In this document: one piece after another, positions 36,662 to 46,351 of the stretch
Position numbering within the stretch: position 1 is the stretch's first letter
How the letters are laid out: each line of letters opens with the position of its first letter
NCBI RefSeq assembly: GCF_023284025.1
Contig: NZ_JAKIKR010000013.1
Location: forward strand, 31,435 to 95,434
Source of the DNA: Shewanella abyssi
GTDB lineage: Bacteria; Pseudomonadota; Gammaproteobacteria; Enterobacterales; Shewanellaceae
Direction: 5' to 3'
DNA: 64,000 bases
The notes under the pieces: model-generated
What the model was told of the DNA's origin: nothing
The model's input: only the letters and a program-made list of their open reading frames with translations
The model's database searches: none
Program-made: the position numbers and the translations under genes

Positions 36662-37714
36662 CTAGGTGTTGTTCACCGGCCGGATACGTCGTAACTCAGC
36701 TATATACCACTCTACTGTTTTGCGTATACCAGATTCAAAAGTCTCTATGGGCTTCCAACCAAGCTCGCTTTGGACCTTACTTGAGTCAATAGCATAGCGA
36801 ACATCATGGCCCGCTCTATCTTCGACATAAGAGATCAAGCTTTTAAATCCGATTTGACCTTGACTACATTTTAATGAGTTTGGATTGCCCTCTGCTAACT
36901 CCTCGAGCTGCTTACAGATCAAATTGACGACATCGATATTACGCTTCTCACAACTACCACCAATATTATATGTTTCGCCGACTCGCCCTTTACATAAAAC
37001 CTTGTATAGTGCGGTTACGTGATCCTCGACGTAAAGCCAATCACGAACTTGTAGGCCATTGCCGTATATGGGTATAGGCTTTCCGGCTAAAGCATTGCTG
37101 ATGGTTTGTGGAATGAGCTTTTCACTATGCTGAAAGGGGCCGTAGTTGTTAGAACTGTTGGTGATTAAAATAGGCAAAGCATAAGTACGGTGCCAGGCTC
37201 GGACTAAATGATCCGCAGCAGCCTTAGTTGCCGAATATGGCGAGCTAGGGTTATAGGAAGAGTCTTCGGTGAAGACCCCTTCGTTACCTAAGTCCCCATA
37301 TACTTCATCGGTAGAGATATGATGGAATCGAAAATCGGCTCGCTTGTCCTCACTCAACGTACTGTAATAGGCTCTAGCAGCTTCAAGCAGATTAAATGTA
37401 CCTACTATATTGGTTTGAATAAACTGGTCAGAGCCAGTAATGGAACGATCAACATGGCTCTCTGCTGCAAGGTGCATAATGGCATCGGGTTTAAAGCGCT
37501 CAAGAGCGTCCTTTATGAGCTCGCTATTGCAGATACTCCCCTGAATGAAGTGATATCGTGAAGAATCACTAATTGCGGCCAATGCATTTAGGTTACTTGC
37601 GTAAGTAAGGCAATCGATATTGACCACTGTACAATCAGTTTCAGCGATTAAATATCGAATTAATGCAGAACCAATAAAACCCGCCCCACCTGTTACTAAA
37701 ATAACTCTTGTCAT
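36662..37714 (-). CDS. rmlB: Second dTDP-glucose 4,6-dehydratase (RmlB paralogue)
   Basis: A 350-residue extended SDR with [30 protein letters not shown] (Thr-Asp-Glu catalytic triad) and [16 protein letters not shown] (Tyr-x3-Lys). It is clearly homologous to the rmlB at 6591 but diverged. ATG 37714 is preceded by AGGT; the codon at 37741 is less likely. It sits alone at the end of the second polysaccharide locus, after a terminator that follows galU. It may feed a dTDP-6-deoxy sugar into the second polymer, or be a leftover of an earlier locus. Confidence 0.92.
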   Translation of the reverse strand: MTRVILVTGGAGFIGSALIRYLIAETDCTVVNIDCLTYASNLNALAAISDSSRYHFIQGSICNSELIKDALERFKPDAIMHLAAESHVDRSITGSDQFIQTNIVGTFNLLEAARAYYSTLSEDKRADFRFHHISTDEVYGDLGNEGVFTEDSSYNPSSPYSATKAAADHLVRAWHRTYALPILITNSSNNYGPFQHSEKLIPQTISNALAGKPIPIYGNGLQVRDWLYVEDHVTALYKVLCKGRVGETYNIGGSCEKRNIDVVNLICKQLEELAEGNPNSLKCSQGQIGFKSLISYVEDRAGHDVRYAIDSSKVQSELGWKPIETFESGIRKTVEWYIAELRRIRPVNNT

Positions 37715-37852
37715 GTTACTACCTAAGGTGAAAATAAGCACAGAGGACTATGCCGGATCTGCTGAACATGAAACAACTAGGTATATGCTGCGTAAGCACA
37801 CCTTTCAAATAATTCAAAGCTTACTTTAGTTAATACTTAACGCTATAAAGCA

Positions 37853-37880
37853 AAAAACAACTCAGCGAGTTGTTTTTTTA
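37853..37880. terminator. Bidirectional intrinsic terminator after galU
   Basis: AAAAAACAACTC-AGC-GAGTTGTTTTTTT forms a GC-poor stem with A-runs and T-runs on both sides, 17 bp downstream of the galU stop. It should end the second polysaccharide operon and implies that the rmlB paralogue beyond it has its own promoter or depends on read-through. Confidence 0.85.
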
Positions 37881-37896
37881 AAGTTTTTAACCATCA

Positions 37897-38775
37897 CTAG
37901 AGTAATTTTCTAACGAGCTCTTTGAAATCATTACCCAGTTTCTCATGCCTAAGACCGTATTCAACAAAGGCAGACATATAACCCAGCTTATCGCCACAAT
38001 CATGTGACTTACCCGTCATATTAAAGGCTTCGACAGTATCGGATTCGATTAGCATATCGATGGCATCGGTAAGTTGAATTTCCTCCCCTGCACCCGCTGG
38101 TGTTTTCGCCAACAGTTCCCATATTTTTTCTGACAACACGTAACGACCTACAACGGCTAAGTTAGATGGTGCTTCATCTACTGCAGGTTTTTCCACCATC
38201 GCATGGATTTGCGCCGCTTCGCCTGGTGCGATTGTTACGCCATTGCAATCAGCTATACCATATTTATTAACATCACTCTCTGGTACTGGCGCTACCATAA
38301 TCTGACTGGTCAATGACGCTTTATAACGTCGAATCATCGCTGCCAAATTCTCTGTCTTTTGATTAGCAGTATATTCATCTAGAATAACGTCTGGTAACAC
38401 TACTGCAAATGGATTATTACCGATACAAGGTTTGGCACATAACACAGCATGACCAAGGCCTTTTGCTTCTCCTTGACGCACATGCATTATGGTCACATCT
38501 TTAGGACAAATAGACTGCACTTCCTCAAGAAGTTGACGTTTAACGCGTTTCTCCAATGTCGATTCCAATTCATACGAAGTATCAAAGTGGTTTTCGATTG
38601 CATTTTTACTCGCATGGGTAACAAGTACGATCTGTTTAACGCCCGCTGCGATGCACTCATTTACGATGTATTGAATAAGCGGTTTGTCAACGAGCGGTAA
38701 CATCTCTTTAGGGATGGCTTTTGTAGCTGGAAGCATGCGAGTGCCAAGACCAGCAACGGGAATTACAACTTTCAT
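37897..38775 (-). CDS. galU: UTP-glucose-1-phosphate uridylyltransferase
   Basis: A 292-residue nucleotidyltransferase making UDP-glucose. It starts [20 protein letters not shown] and continues [18 protein letters not shown], both diagnostic for GalU/Gta[14 protein letters not shown] and [19 protein letters not shown] follow. Together with ugd upstream it supplies UDP-glucuronate. Its ATG overlaps the stop codon of a truncated epimerase frame (ATGA overlap), so its translation may be coupled to that remnant. Confidence 0.95.
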   Translation of the reverse strand: MKVVIPVAGLGTRMLPATKAIPKEMLPLVDKPLIQYIVNECIAAGVKQIVLVTHASKNAIENHFDTSYELESTLEKRVKRQLLEEVQSICPKDVTIMHVRQGEAKGLGHAVLCAKPCIGNNPFAVVLPDVILDEYTANQKTENLAAMIRRYKASLTSQIMVAPVPESDVNKYGIADCNGVTIAPGEAAQIHAMVEKPAVDEAPSNLAVVGRYVLSEKIWELLAKTPAGAGEEIQLTDAIDMLIESDTVEAFNMTGKSHDCGDKLGYMSAFVEYGLRHEKLGNDFKELVRKLL

Positions 38776-38897
38776 TTCATACCTTTATTTAGCAGCATAA
38801 TAATTCTTGTACCGACTACTTCATGGCCAGCGGCACATAGACGTTCGCTTACTTTAGAACCAATAAAACCTGCTGCACCCGTTACTAAACACTTCAT
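38772..38897 (-). pseudogene. 5' remnant of an NAD-dependent sugar epimerase
   Basis: A 41-codon frame starting MKCLVTGAAGFIGSKVSERL then CAAGHEVVG, the beta-alpha-beta NAD-binding start of WcaG/UDP-glucuronate 4-epimerase-like enzymes. After residue 29 homology stops and the frame runs through [11 protein letters not shown] into a TGA overlapping the galU start codon. The other 300 or so residues of the enzyme are missing, so this is an internal deletion that fused the epimerase start to the galU leader. Neighbours ugd and galU fit a former UDP-GlcA to UDP-GalA step. Confidence 0.82.
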
Positions 38898-38948
38898 AAT
38901 AATCTCTTTTTTTAAAGAAGGTCCTAGGATCTAGAATCTTCTTCGCTT

Positions 38949-39110
38949 TACGTAGGTTGGCCTTTAGCCCATCAACACAACAGAAAAGATAGACGGCATA
39001 AATGCCGACCTACTGTTTATAAGGACGCTTTAACCGTAAGCAAAGCGCTACGTGAGTGAGCCGGAGAATGTTCTAAACAGTAAGGCCGTAGGCCGTTCCA
39101 CTTGTCCTTT
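38949..39110. repeat. REP pair plus degenerate palindromic repeat
   Basis: A unit A variant (GTAGGTTGGCCTTTAGCCCA) at about 38952 and a unit B palindrome at about 38993-39013 lie between ugd and the epimerase remnant. Sequence at 39020-39100 (CGTAAGCAAAGCGCTACGTG, GGCCGTAGGCCGTT) belongs to the same palindrome mosaic seen at 54718, 55330 and 63600. The repeats separate ugd from galU. Confidence 0.8.
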
Positions 39111-39144
39111 TTTGCTTGTTCCTAGAACCTTGTTAGCTTCTAAA

Positions 39145-40311
39145 TCAATCAGAACCAAATAAGTCTCTGGTGTAAACTTTTTCGGCAACATCTGCAAGTT
39201 CATCAACCATACGGTTTGAAACGATGACATCCGAAACTTGTTTAAATTCGTTAAGATCTCTTAGTACTTTTGAGTTAAAGAATTCAGCCTCTTCAAGGAC
39301 GGGTTCAAATACAACAACCTCAATACCCTTAGCCTTAATACGTTTCATAATGCCTTGAATAGATGAAGCTCGAAAGTTGTCAGAACCAGCTTTCATGATT
39401 AAGCGATATACACCGACTACTTTCGGTTGTTTTTTGATAATCGAATCCGCTATAAAGTCTTTACGGGTAGAATTAGCATCAACAATGGCGCTAATAAGAG
39501 TATTGGGTACATCAGCATAATTAGCACGTAGTTGCTTGGTATCTTTTGGTAAGCAATAGCCACCATAACCGAAAGATGGGTTGTTGTAGTGTGAGCCAAT
39601 CCGAGGATCTAAACCAACACCTTCAATAATTTGGCGAGAATCTAAACCATGAGATTCAGCATAGCTATCTAATTCATTAAAGTAAGCAACTCGCATAGCA
39701 AGATAGGTGTTAGAAAACAACTTAACAGCTTCGGCTTCTGTTGAATCAGTATAAAGTATCTCAATGTCTTGTTTAACTGCAGCACCGGCTAATAGATTTG
39801 CAAATACCTCGGCCCTTTCAGAGCGCTCACCTATAATGATCCGTGACGGGTGCAGATTGTCGTACAACGCACGTCCTTCGCGTAAAAATTCTGGTGAGAA
39901 AATAATATTATTAGTTTCGAATTTTTGTCTTACCGTTTCGGTATAACCTACTGGCACAGTAGACTTAATAATCATTATTGCGTTAGGGTTAATAGACAAT
40001 ACGTCTTGAATAACAGCTTCAACAGAAGATGTATTAAAATAATTAGACTCAGCATCATAGTCTGTAGGGGTAGCAATCACCACGTATTCAGCTTCTTGAT
40101 AAGCTAACTGCTTATCTAGCGTAGCCGTTAAATTAAGTTTATGATTAGCTAAGTAATCTTCGATCTCCGTGTCTGCTATAGGTGAATGACCTTGATTAAT
40201 CATCTCTACTTTTTCAGCAACTATATCAATAGCAACAACGGTGTTTTTTTGTGCTAACAATACAGCATTTGAAAGGCCCACATAGCCTGTGCCTGCTATA
40301 GCAATTTTCAT
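39145..40311 (-). CDS. ugd: UDP-glucose 6-dehydrogenase
   Basis: A 388-residue enzyme that oxidises UDP-glucose to UDP-glucuronate using two NAD. It begins [20 protein letters not shown] (Rossmann loop), has [14 protein letters not shown] and [15 protein letters not shown], and carries the catalytic Cys in [14 protein letters not shown]. Length equals E. coli Ugd. It is the sugar-acid supply gene of the second locus. A 250-bp AT-rich gap upstream (40312-40561) holds nothing recognised. Confidence 0.96.
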   Translation of the reverse strand: MKIAIAGTGYVGLSNAVLLAQKNTVVAIDIVAEKVEMINQGHSPIADTEIEDYLANHKLNLTATLDKQLAYQEAEYVVIATPTDYDAESNYFNTSSVEAVIQDVLSINPNAIMIIKSTVPVGYTETVRQKFETNNIIFSPEFLREGRALYDNLHPSRIIIGERSERAEVFANLLAGAAVKQDIEILYTDSTEAEAVKLFSNTYLAMRVAYFNELDSYAESHGLDSRQIIEGVGLDPRIGSHYNNPSFGYGGYCLPKDTKQLRANYADVPNTLISAIVDANSTRKDFIADSIIKKQPKVVGVYRLIMKAGSDNFRASSIQGIMKRIKAKGIEVVVFEPVLEEAEFFNSKVLRDLNEFKQVSDVIVSNRMVDELADVAEKVYTRDLFGSD

Positions 40312-40561
40312 TTTATACCTTACTTGTAAAAAATACAGTAACCCATCAGTTCGATATATTATATAGAAGACAATATGAATTTTATAAACATTCTGGATAG
40401 TTCAGGAAATAGCTTTAGATTTCACATAAAATCAAAACTTGATACATAATCAACCATAATGAAATTACGGTACAAAAACTTATGATTTAGTCCATACTAA
40501 AATCCAACCTAATATAGAAGTATCCAGTTAGAAATTAATTTAAGACTAAATAAAATGATAA

Positions 40562-41074
40562 TTAAAAAGTACTTTTTTTAATTATTCGACTCGGTACGCC
40601 TCCGTAAACCCCTTTTATAACATTTTCGCCTTTAAGACAAGAATTAGCGGCGAGTAGAGAAGATGGAGCTAGACTAGCCCCAGCTACAACGGTACAATTG
40701 GCACCGATCCAAGAGCCATTGCCGACTAAAATTGGCGCTTTTAATGAATCCCCAAATCGATATGAGCCGTTCACACATGAGTGGTTCCCAGAAACTAGAA
40801 CGGAGTTAAAACCGATCATTACTTCATCTTCAAGTACTACATTTGCAATTGCATTAATAACAACGTTTGGAGCCAAGTAAACATTGGAACCAAACTCCAT
40901 ATTACCTAGGTTGCGTAGAATCACAGATCCCGAAGCTTGAAAATTTTTCCCACAGTTTTTCATGCCAAAAGAATAGCAACAACCTCTAGCCCTCATAACT
41001 AAAGGTTGGTCCGGTAATATCAGAAATATGGTCCTTACAAACCATGTATATAAGAGCAAAAACTTATGATACAT
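40562..41074 (-). CDS. Hexapeptide-repeat acyltransferase
   Basis: A 170-residue left-handed beta-helix protein with a hydrophobic N-terminus (HKFLLLYTWFVRTIFLIL). Repeats include NMEFGSNVYLAPNVVINAIA and VEDE-like turns, the His region NSVLVSGNHSCVNGSYRFG and IGANCTVVAGASLAPSSLLA. ATG 41074 is preceded by GGGGAG at 5-bp spacing and overlaps the upstream glycosyltransferase gene by 11 bp. It likely O-acetylates a sugar of the second polymer. Confidence 0.85.
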   Translation of the reverse strand: MYHKFLLLYTWFVRTIFLILPDQPLVMRARGCCYSFGMKNCGKNFQASGSVILRNLGNMEFGSNVYLAPNVVINAIANVVLEDEVMIGFNSVLVSGNHSCVNGSYRFGDSLKAPILVGNGSWIGANCTVVAGASLAPSSLLAANSCLKGENVIKGVYGGVPSRIIKKSTF

Positions 41075-42275
41075 AAGCTCCCCTTGCAGAGTTAGCATTA
41101 ATTATAGTTAAAAGCTGCTGCCCCCAATATTCCTGGCTAGACAACTTGCTCATCTCTTTAACCCCTTCGGATAATCCATTGAGCATTTCATTGTCTGCCG
41201 AAATATTTGCTAACAACGTGGACAACTGAGCTACATTACCAGGTTCAACTATAAAACCATTAACATTGTCTTGTACAAAGGCATTGATACCTCCTACATT
41301 CGAAATAATTACTGGTTTATGGTAAGACCATGATTCCATAATGACGCGTGGAAAACCCTCATAATTATTGTTAGATGGGATAACAACCAAATCGCAATCA
41401 GCATACAGTTGGTTGAGTTCAATATGGGGTAACTGACCTGTGAAATTTATAAGGTGTTCTAGTGTTTTACTTTTGACTAAATCTCTAGCTTGTTCTAAAT
41501 CAGGTCCATCGCCAACAAATGTAGCTTTAACCATACTTTTTTGTTCAGAAATAGCCTGAATAAGATCAAACACACCTTTATCTTCAACAACTCTACCAAC
41601 AAAAAGTAAATTTAGTTTTCCTTGTTTTTTAAGGGACTCAGCGGGTATCAACGAATCAACACTTGGTGGTTTAATCATCAAATCAACAAACTGATAGGTC
41701 TTTAGAGAATACTTGCGACTAAAAGACTCTAATATATCTCCTGTACAAAGATTAATAGTATTCTTATGAGCACAAATATTTTTAAGTTTAGACCTTAAGA
41801 CCTTAGAAAAACAAAAAGCGAGGAACTTATTAAAGCCTTTATATTTACTATCTTTCCAAGTATTTGAAGCATCAGCACACATATGATGTAACACTTTTTG
41901 ATTTAACTTTAATGCTGTTAAACCGAAAACAATACTCCCTATTGATGGAGTTCTAATCCAAAAGTACTCTCCATCGTGTTGCCGAATAATTTGCTCTGAC
42001 AAATCGACATACTGACTGTAAAACTTTCTATCTAATAAGCACTTTACTACGAAGTCCTTTGTAGATTGGTATCGCGGAAACGGGTAGAAATGATCTTTAA
42101 GAACAGTTGTACTTATACCAACTGGATTATCTCCTGAAGACTTTCTCGAAGAAGAAGCAACATACACATTTTCGGTGCCAATACTGCATTGTAAAAAGGC
42201 CGCTGAAGTCGGCTTTGCATGGTACTCATTATTAAACTCTTCGAATGTTTCACCTACAAATGCTACTATTTTCAT
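41064..42275 (-). CDS. Family 4 glycosyltransferase
   Basis: A 403-residue GT-B enzyme. The C-terminal domain shows LNLLFVGRVVEDKGVFDLIQ, FVGDGPDLEQARDLV, and PSNNNYEGFPRVIMESWSYH with the E-x7-E motif of retaining GT4 enzymes, followed by SNVGGINAFVQDNVNGFIV. It starts MKIVAFVGETFEEFNNEYH. Donor and acceptor are unknown; glucuronate or a hexose are candidates from the sugar-supply genes of the locus. Confidence 0.88.
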   Translation of the reverse strand: MKIVAFVGETFEEFNNEYHAKPTSAAFLQCSIGTENVYVASSSRKSSGDNPVGISTTVLKDHFYPFPRYQSTKDFVVKCLLDRKFYSQYVDLSEQIIRQHDGEYFWIRTPSIGSIVFGLTALKLNQKVLHHMCADASNTWKDSKYKGFNKFLAFCFSKVLRSKLKNICAHKNTINLCTGDILESFSRKYSLKTYQFVDLMIKPPSVDSLIPAESLKKQGKLNLLFVGRVVEDKGVFDLIQAISEQKSMVKATFVGDGPDLEQARDLVKSKTLEHLINFTGQLPHIELNQLYADCDLVVIPSNNNYEGFPRVIMESWSYHKPVIISNVGGINAFVQDNVNGFIVEPGNVAQLSTLLANISADNEMLNGLSEGVKEMSKLSSQEYWGQQLLTIINANSARGAYVS

Positions 42276-42282
42276 TATTCGC

Positions 42283-43242
42283 TCAAAAAATCAGATTTAA
42301 AGAAAAAAGTTTAGAACAACTAAACATCAAAAAAATCAAGAATACAGAAAGATAAAAACGACTATTATTAGTACAATAAGTAATAAAGAAACTATATATC
42401 ACAAAAGGTTCAATTAACATATATACCAAGCTATAACGACCAGAAATTACGGATGATTGATTAAACGCTAGACTAAAAATAATCATTAACAAACCCAAGT
42501 AAACAAATTCTGAATACCTAGACTTTAATCTTCTTGTTGAAACTGAGACGAGTAAAAAGGATAAAGAACATATTAAGTACAACATCGCGGACATTGAACG
42601 TCCTTCTTGATACTTTGTTCCAACATAATATCCATAACCTAAGCTAGATAGTATATAGCCAACAAGGAAACTAATACTCACAAATAACAAAGCACTAATA
42701 AGTACCCAGTAAAAATTACGTCTTAGAAAAACGCTGTGCTGATGACGCAGTAATATTTTCAGATAAAAAGCCAAGAAAACAAAAACCAAAACACCATTAT
42801 GGAATAGAATTCCTATAGGTGCGAGTAGATAATAAATATTTTTACGAAAAAAACATTTAAAAATGACTAACGAAAATAGAACTGCGACCCCAAACCTTAC
42901 TTGCGTTCCTAATAAACCTTGAGATAAATACAACAAATTTGGAATGGCCAGAACAAATAAATATCGATTATTATAAAGAATCACGACCATTAAAATTTCA
43001 ATACTTAACAAGAAGAACCAAAACATCTCAAAATCAACTTTATAGTATTGAAAAGCAGACTCAATTAAGGAATAGGCATATTCAAACTGCTTCCAATTTA
43101 AATCATAGTTTTGCTTGTAATTTAAGTAGTCAAGATTAAATATTCTTTCAAAGTTCAAAAAATAAAACAGTATTGGTAAAACAAACAATAAAACAAATGT
43201 AAATAGGACATGTTCCTTCGTTACTTTAGGATATCTTTGCAT
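42283..43242 (-). CDS. wzy: EpsG/Wzy-like polysaccharide polymerase
   Basis: A 319-residue integral membrane protein with about eight to ten helices. FNLDYLNYKQNYDLNWKQFE and LGTQVRFGVAVLFSLVIF followed by LLAPIGILFHNGVLVFVFLA match the EpsG family (Y-x2-Y segment, then R-x-G and H motifs), used as Wzy-type polymerase. It overlaps the upstream GT2 gene by 17 bp. It is the only polymerase candidate of the second locus. Confidence 0.82.
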   Translation of the reverse strand: MQRYPKVTKEHVLFTFVLLFVLPILFYFLNFERIFNLDYLNYKQNYDLNWKQFEYAYSLIESAFQYYKVDFEMFWFFLLSIEILMVVILYNNRYLFVLAIPNLLYLSQGLLGTQVRFGVAVLFSLVIFKCFFRKNIYYLLAPIGILFHNGVLVFVFLAFYLKILLRHQHSVFLRRNFYWVLISALLFVSISFLVGYILSSLGYGYYVGTKYQEGRSMSAMLYLICSLSFLLVSVSTRRLKSRYSEFVYLGLLMIIFSLAFNQSSVISGRYSLVYMLIEPFVIYSFFITYCTNNSRFYLSVFLIFLMFSCSKLFSLNLIF

Positions 43243-44119
43243 TTTGTTTCATTTTTATTAAAATTGCAGTAATACGTTTAGGGAAAAAACCCTTTATTAT
43301 CTTAGTAATAACACTTCGGCTGAATTCACTTAAAAACCTGTTTTTTATGGAAAATCTTACTGCTTTGTAAAAATGTCCATGAGAAACCATTGATCTTAAA
43401 ATAACAAGTTTTTTAAATCCCAAACAAGCACTAGGCGTTAACATAGATTGATAATTAATTAGCCACGTTGTAGAAAAATTATAATCATTTAACTTAGGTA
43501 TTTGAACAAATTCGTAAGTATCTTCATCTACAAACACAAATTTGGCTCCAATGCTTTCAAGAGCGAGGCAAAATTGATAATCTTGATGTCTTTTCAAGTC
43601 ATCAAACTTAACTTTTTGGGCTAATATCCTACTCAGAAAAATACCGCTTGTTTGTATAAGTTGTTTATGTACAAACAGATAATCACCTACCGATTCATCT
43701 TCCTTTATAGCCCTTTTGGGGTGGGAATACGCAAGATCCTGTTCAATGATCTTGCATCGAGAATATACAACTAGATCATTAAGACTATTAGCGTTTGATT
43801 TTATTGCAGCTAATTGCTTACTTAGCTTATCTCTATACCAAATATCATCATAATCCAAAAAGGCTATATACTTTCCTACAGCAGCCTCTATACCAGTGTT
43901 CCGTGCGATTCCACCATTAGAATTTTCAATATGACGTATAATCCTCAATCTTGTATCTTTGATAGACTCCAACTCCCTTTTAGCAGAGATAGGGGAAGCG
44001 TCATCAATAACCAAAATCTCTATGGATTGAATCGTTTGAGAAAGAGCACTTCGTACAGACTTTATTAGGAGTCCAGGTACAGCGCTATAGAAAGGTATAA
44101 CAACAGAAATATCCGTCAT
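43226..44119 (-). CDS. Family 2 glycosyltransferase
   Basis: A 297-residue GT-A enzyme: DISVVIPFYSAVPGLLIKSV, IEILVIDDASP, and FLDYDDIWYRDKLSKQL with the D-x-D motif. The C-terminal third is basic and helical, possibly membrane associated. The gene overlaps the next one by 17 bp, suggesting translational coupling in a tight operon. Confidence 0.88.
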   Translation of the reverse strand: MTDISVVIPFYSAVPGLLIKSVRSALSQTIQSIEILVIDDASPISAKRELESIKDTRLRIIRHIENSNGGIARNTGIEAAVGKYIAFLDYDDIWYRDKLSKQLAAIKSNANSLNDLVVYSRCKIIEQDLAYSHPKRAIKEDESVGDYLFVHKQLIQTSGIFLSRILAQKVKFDDLKRHQDYQFCLALESIGAKFVFVDEDTYEFVQIPKLNDYNFSTTWLINYQSMLTPSACLGFKKLVILRSMVSHGHFYKAVRFSIKNRFLSEFSRSVITKIIKGFFPKRITAILIKMKQNAKIS

Positions 44120-44161
44120 GAATCCCCTTAAATACGGCCCAAATTTGGACCGTTTTCATAA

Positions 44162-45283
44162 TTATTGTATAGCTGAAAAAACCGAGTCCCACATTTTTTC
44201 AGTTAGTTTTTTCTGTTTCGCTGAAGACATGTTAATTTTGGCTAATGTTGAAGCTCTATAATCTTGATCATTTGTTAGTTTTTCAACTAGTTCAATAATA
44301 AACTCTTCTTTCACTTCAACTAAAAGTTCTGAAACATCATAATCATTTAGCAACATTTCATACTTATGACTCCAGCCCATTGCAATAACTGGAATTCCAG
44401 TAGATAGTGCACTAACCAACCCATGAAATCTGGAGCCAATAACAATAGAGGACCGACTAATTATACTCTTAATATCCAATGCATCTTGCGGATCAATAAT
44501 TTCAACTGGAATTGGCAGCAAATCATTGATTTCATTTGCCAAAGCGAGATCTCTCGGTCCTTCATGTATGAGCAAATAAGGATTGTGCCCATTCTCAATC
44601 AAGTACTTTAGAGAGTTAGCAAGAACAGTTTTATATTCTCCCCCTACATTTCCTCTTCGCATCATTTGAAAGTTGGGGATGATACAAGCACGATCTTTAA
44701 GTGAATCATATTTAGTACAAATAACAGGTTTAACCAAATTAGTGAAGTCTGGGAATGATTGTAATTGACTAAACGTTCCTAATTGCTTAACGAAATCATA
44801 AGAAGTTTGATCACGAGCGATAACTAAATCTGATTTGCAAATAATATTAGCCGTTGCATTAGCCACCGCTTTATCATTAAAAGACCCAAATGCTTGAGGT
44901 AGTAAAATGACTTTAACACCTTTCGTATTAAAGTAATCAATCTCTTTACCTAGTCTATCCTGGATGAGCTTCTTTCCCCATTTGTCACCGTAGGCAAATC
45001 CAGAAGCATCAATAACTAAATCAATTTCATTTTTATTAACAATTCCATATTTGTCCCTTATTACCTTAGGTAAAAGAGAAAATGGCCAACCAAAATTATA
45101 GCCTTTACCAAAAAAACGTGACTTTTGAAAAAGATTATATTTAACTCTTGTTTTATAATCACCTAGAGGCTCAACTACAAAATCTGATTCTACCCCACGC
45201 TTTTCAAACTCTTGAATGACAGCTAATAACATCAACTCAGCGCCGCGGTTAGGGAGGCCAATCCCCTTAATTTCGATCATCAT
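44162..45283 (-). CDS. Polysaccharide pyruvyl transferase family protein
   Basis: A 373-residue protein of the CsaB/WcaK family, which forms pyruvate ketals on sugars from phosphoenolpyruvate. MMIEIKGIGLPNRGAELML has the N-terminal N-x-G-(D/A)-E-x-M motif. LIHEGPRDLALANEI and SRFHGLVSALSTGIPVIAMG carry the conserved Arg-x-His substrate site. With ugd it points to an acidic, pyruvylated polymer. It is 1 bp from the upstream nitroreductase-like gene. Confidence 0.9.
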   Translation of the reverse strand: MMIEIKGIGLPNRGAELMLLAVIQEFEKRGVESDFVVEPLGDYKTRVKYNLFQKSRFFGKGYNFGWPFSLLPKVIRDKYGIVNKNEIDLVIDASGFAYGDKWGKKLIQDRLGKEIDYFNTKGVKVILLPQAFGSFNDKAVANATANIICKSDLVIARDQTSYDFVKQLGTFSQLQSFPDFTNLVKPVICTKYDSLKDRACIIPNFQMMRRGNVGGEYKTVLANSLKYLIENGHNPYLLIHEGPRDLALANEINDLLPIPVEIIDPQDALDIKSIISRSSIVIGSRFHGLVSALSTGIPVIAMGWSHKYEMLLNDYDVSELLVEVKEEFIIELVEKLTNDQDYRASTLAKINMSSAKQKKLTEKMWDSVFSAIQ

Positions 45284-45284
45284 T

Positions 45285-46343
45285 CTATGAAATTTCCTTT
45301 ACTAATAATTTATCACTTTTTTTCTGAGAAAAAGGTATACCACCTTCTTTCTGAGCATAACCAACTGCCATTAACATTATAACTCGCTTATGTTTAGGTA
45401 GCTCTAACTTAGACTCTATTGCCTTTTCCCGGCCCTCAACATCAGGCCAGTTTATTGAACAAGTAGCTAATCCTAGCGTTTCCAAAGCTAGCATTAATTG
45501 CATACTAGCCAACGAAGAGTCAATGTAGATAACATGTCTATCTCTTTCGGCAGGGTAAGCACTCAGGTCCCCAACTATAGCAATTGTACATTGAATATTT
45601 TTTGCGAATCCTGCAGTCCCCATGGCAAGCTCAGCCAAGGCAGTTGCTTTACCTGATTCATTAACGATGTAAAATTCATATGGCTGCCTATTACAAGCAG
45701 ATGGCGCTAGAGACGCAGCATTCACAGCCTGCTTAAGCAGAGCTATTGGAACTTCTTTATTTTCAAACCAACGAACAGAACGACGCCTTTTATAAAGCGT
45801 TTCCAACTGCTCGAAAGTTACACAGCTCGGTGGCAAGTCCTTATATTTGTAAGGTACGTAGCTCAAAGCTGAATGTTCGCATTCAGAATTATAATCTTCA
45901 AAGGCTTTTGCTATCGCTCCATGATGACTAACTACAGAAAAGTATAACGTTAGGACATCTTGTGCCCATTTTAACTCTTCAGTACAAACACTCGTTTGCT
46001 CCATTGCTGAAGTGTAACATTTTACTGTTTCGCCTATATATGCCTCAGCAAAAACGTCACGCCTTGGCTGCATTATCAATCCTTTCTCTATTCTATGAAT
46101 ATTTCTACGTAGTAAAGCGCTACTTTTATCTACAAGTAGAAGAGTCTGCTTATACGCCAATCGCCCTTTTAAAACACTTCGATGCTCCCGAGAAAAAGAT
46201 GAACTGAATAATAAATAGTATAGCGATGACAAGAAGTCAGACTTAGCGAAAAGCTTTATAAACTGGAAGTTAATCTCAATTTTTAAAGCATAAATCTTTG
46301 AAACAATACTGTTCGGTAATAATTTTTTTAATACTTTACGCAT
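45285..46343 (-). CDS. Nitroreductase-fold protein of a polysaccharide locus
   Basis: A 352-residue protein. The N-terminal 180 residues are helical and not recognised (RRNIHRIEKGLIMQPRRDVF). The C-terminal half is an FMN-dependent nitroreductase domain with YKRRRSVRWFENKEVPIALL, AASLAPSACNRQPYEF, and MLALETLGLATCSINWPDVE. It is wedged between wzx and the pyruvyl transferase gene with 1-8 bp gaps, so it is certainly part of the operon. The role is unknown: reduction or oxidation of a sugar or lipid-linked intermediate is possible. Confidence 0.82.
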   Translation of the reverse strand: MRKVLKKLLPNSIVSKIYALKIEINFQFIKLFAKSDFLSSLYYLLFSSSFSREHRSVLKGRLAYKQTLLLVDKSSALLRRNIHRIEKGLIMQPRRDVFAEAYIGETVKCYTSAMEQTSVCTEELKWAQDVLTLYFSVVSHHGAIAKAFEDYNSECEHSALSYVPYKYKDLPPSCVTFEQLETLYKRRRSVRWFENKEVPIALLKQAVNAASLAPSACNRQPYEFYIVNESGKATALAELAMGTAGFAKNIQCTIAIVGDLSAYPAERDRHVIYIDSSLASMQLMLALETLGLATCSINWPDVEGREKAIESKLELPKHKRVIMLMAVGYAQKEGGIPFSQKKSDKLLVKEIS

Positions 46344-46351
46344 CTAAATAC

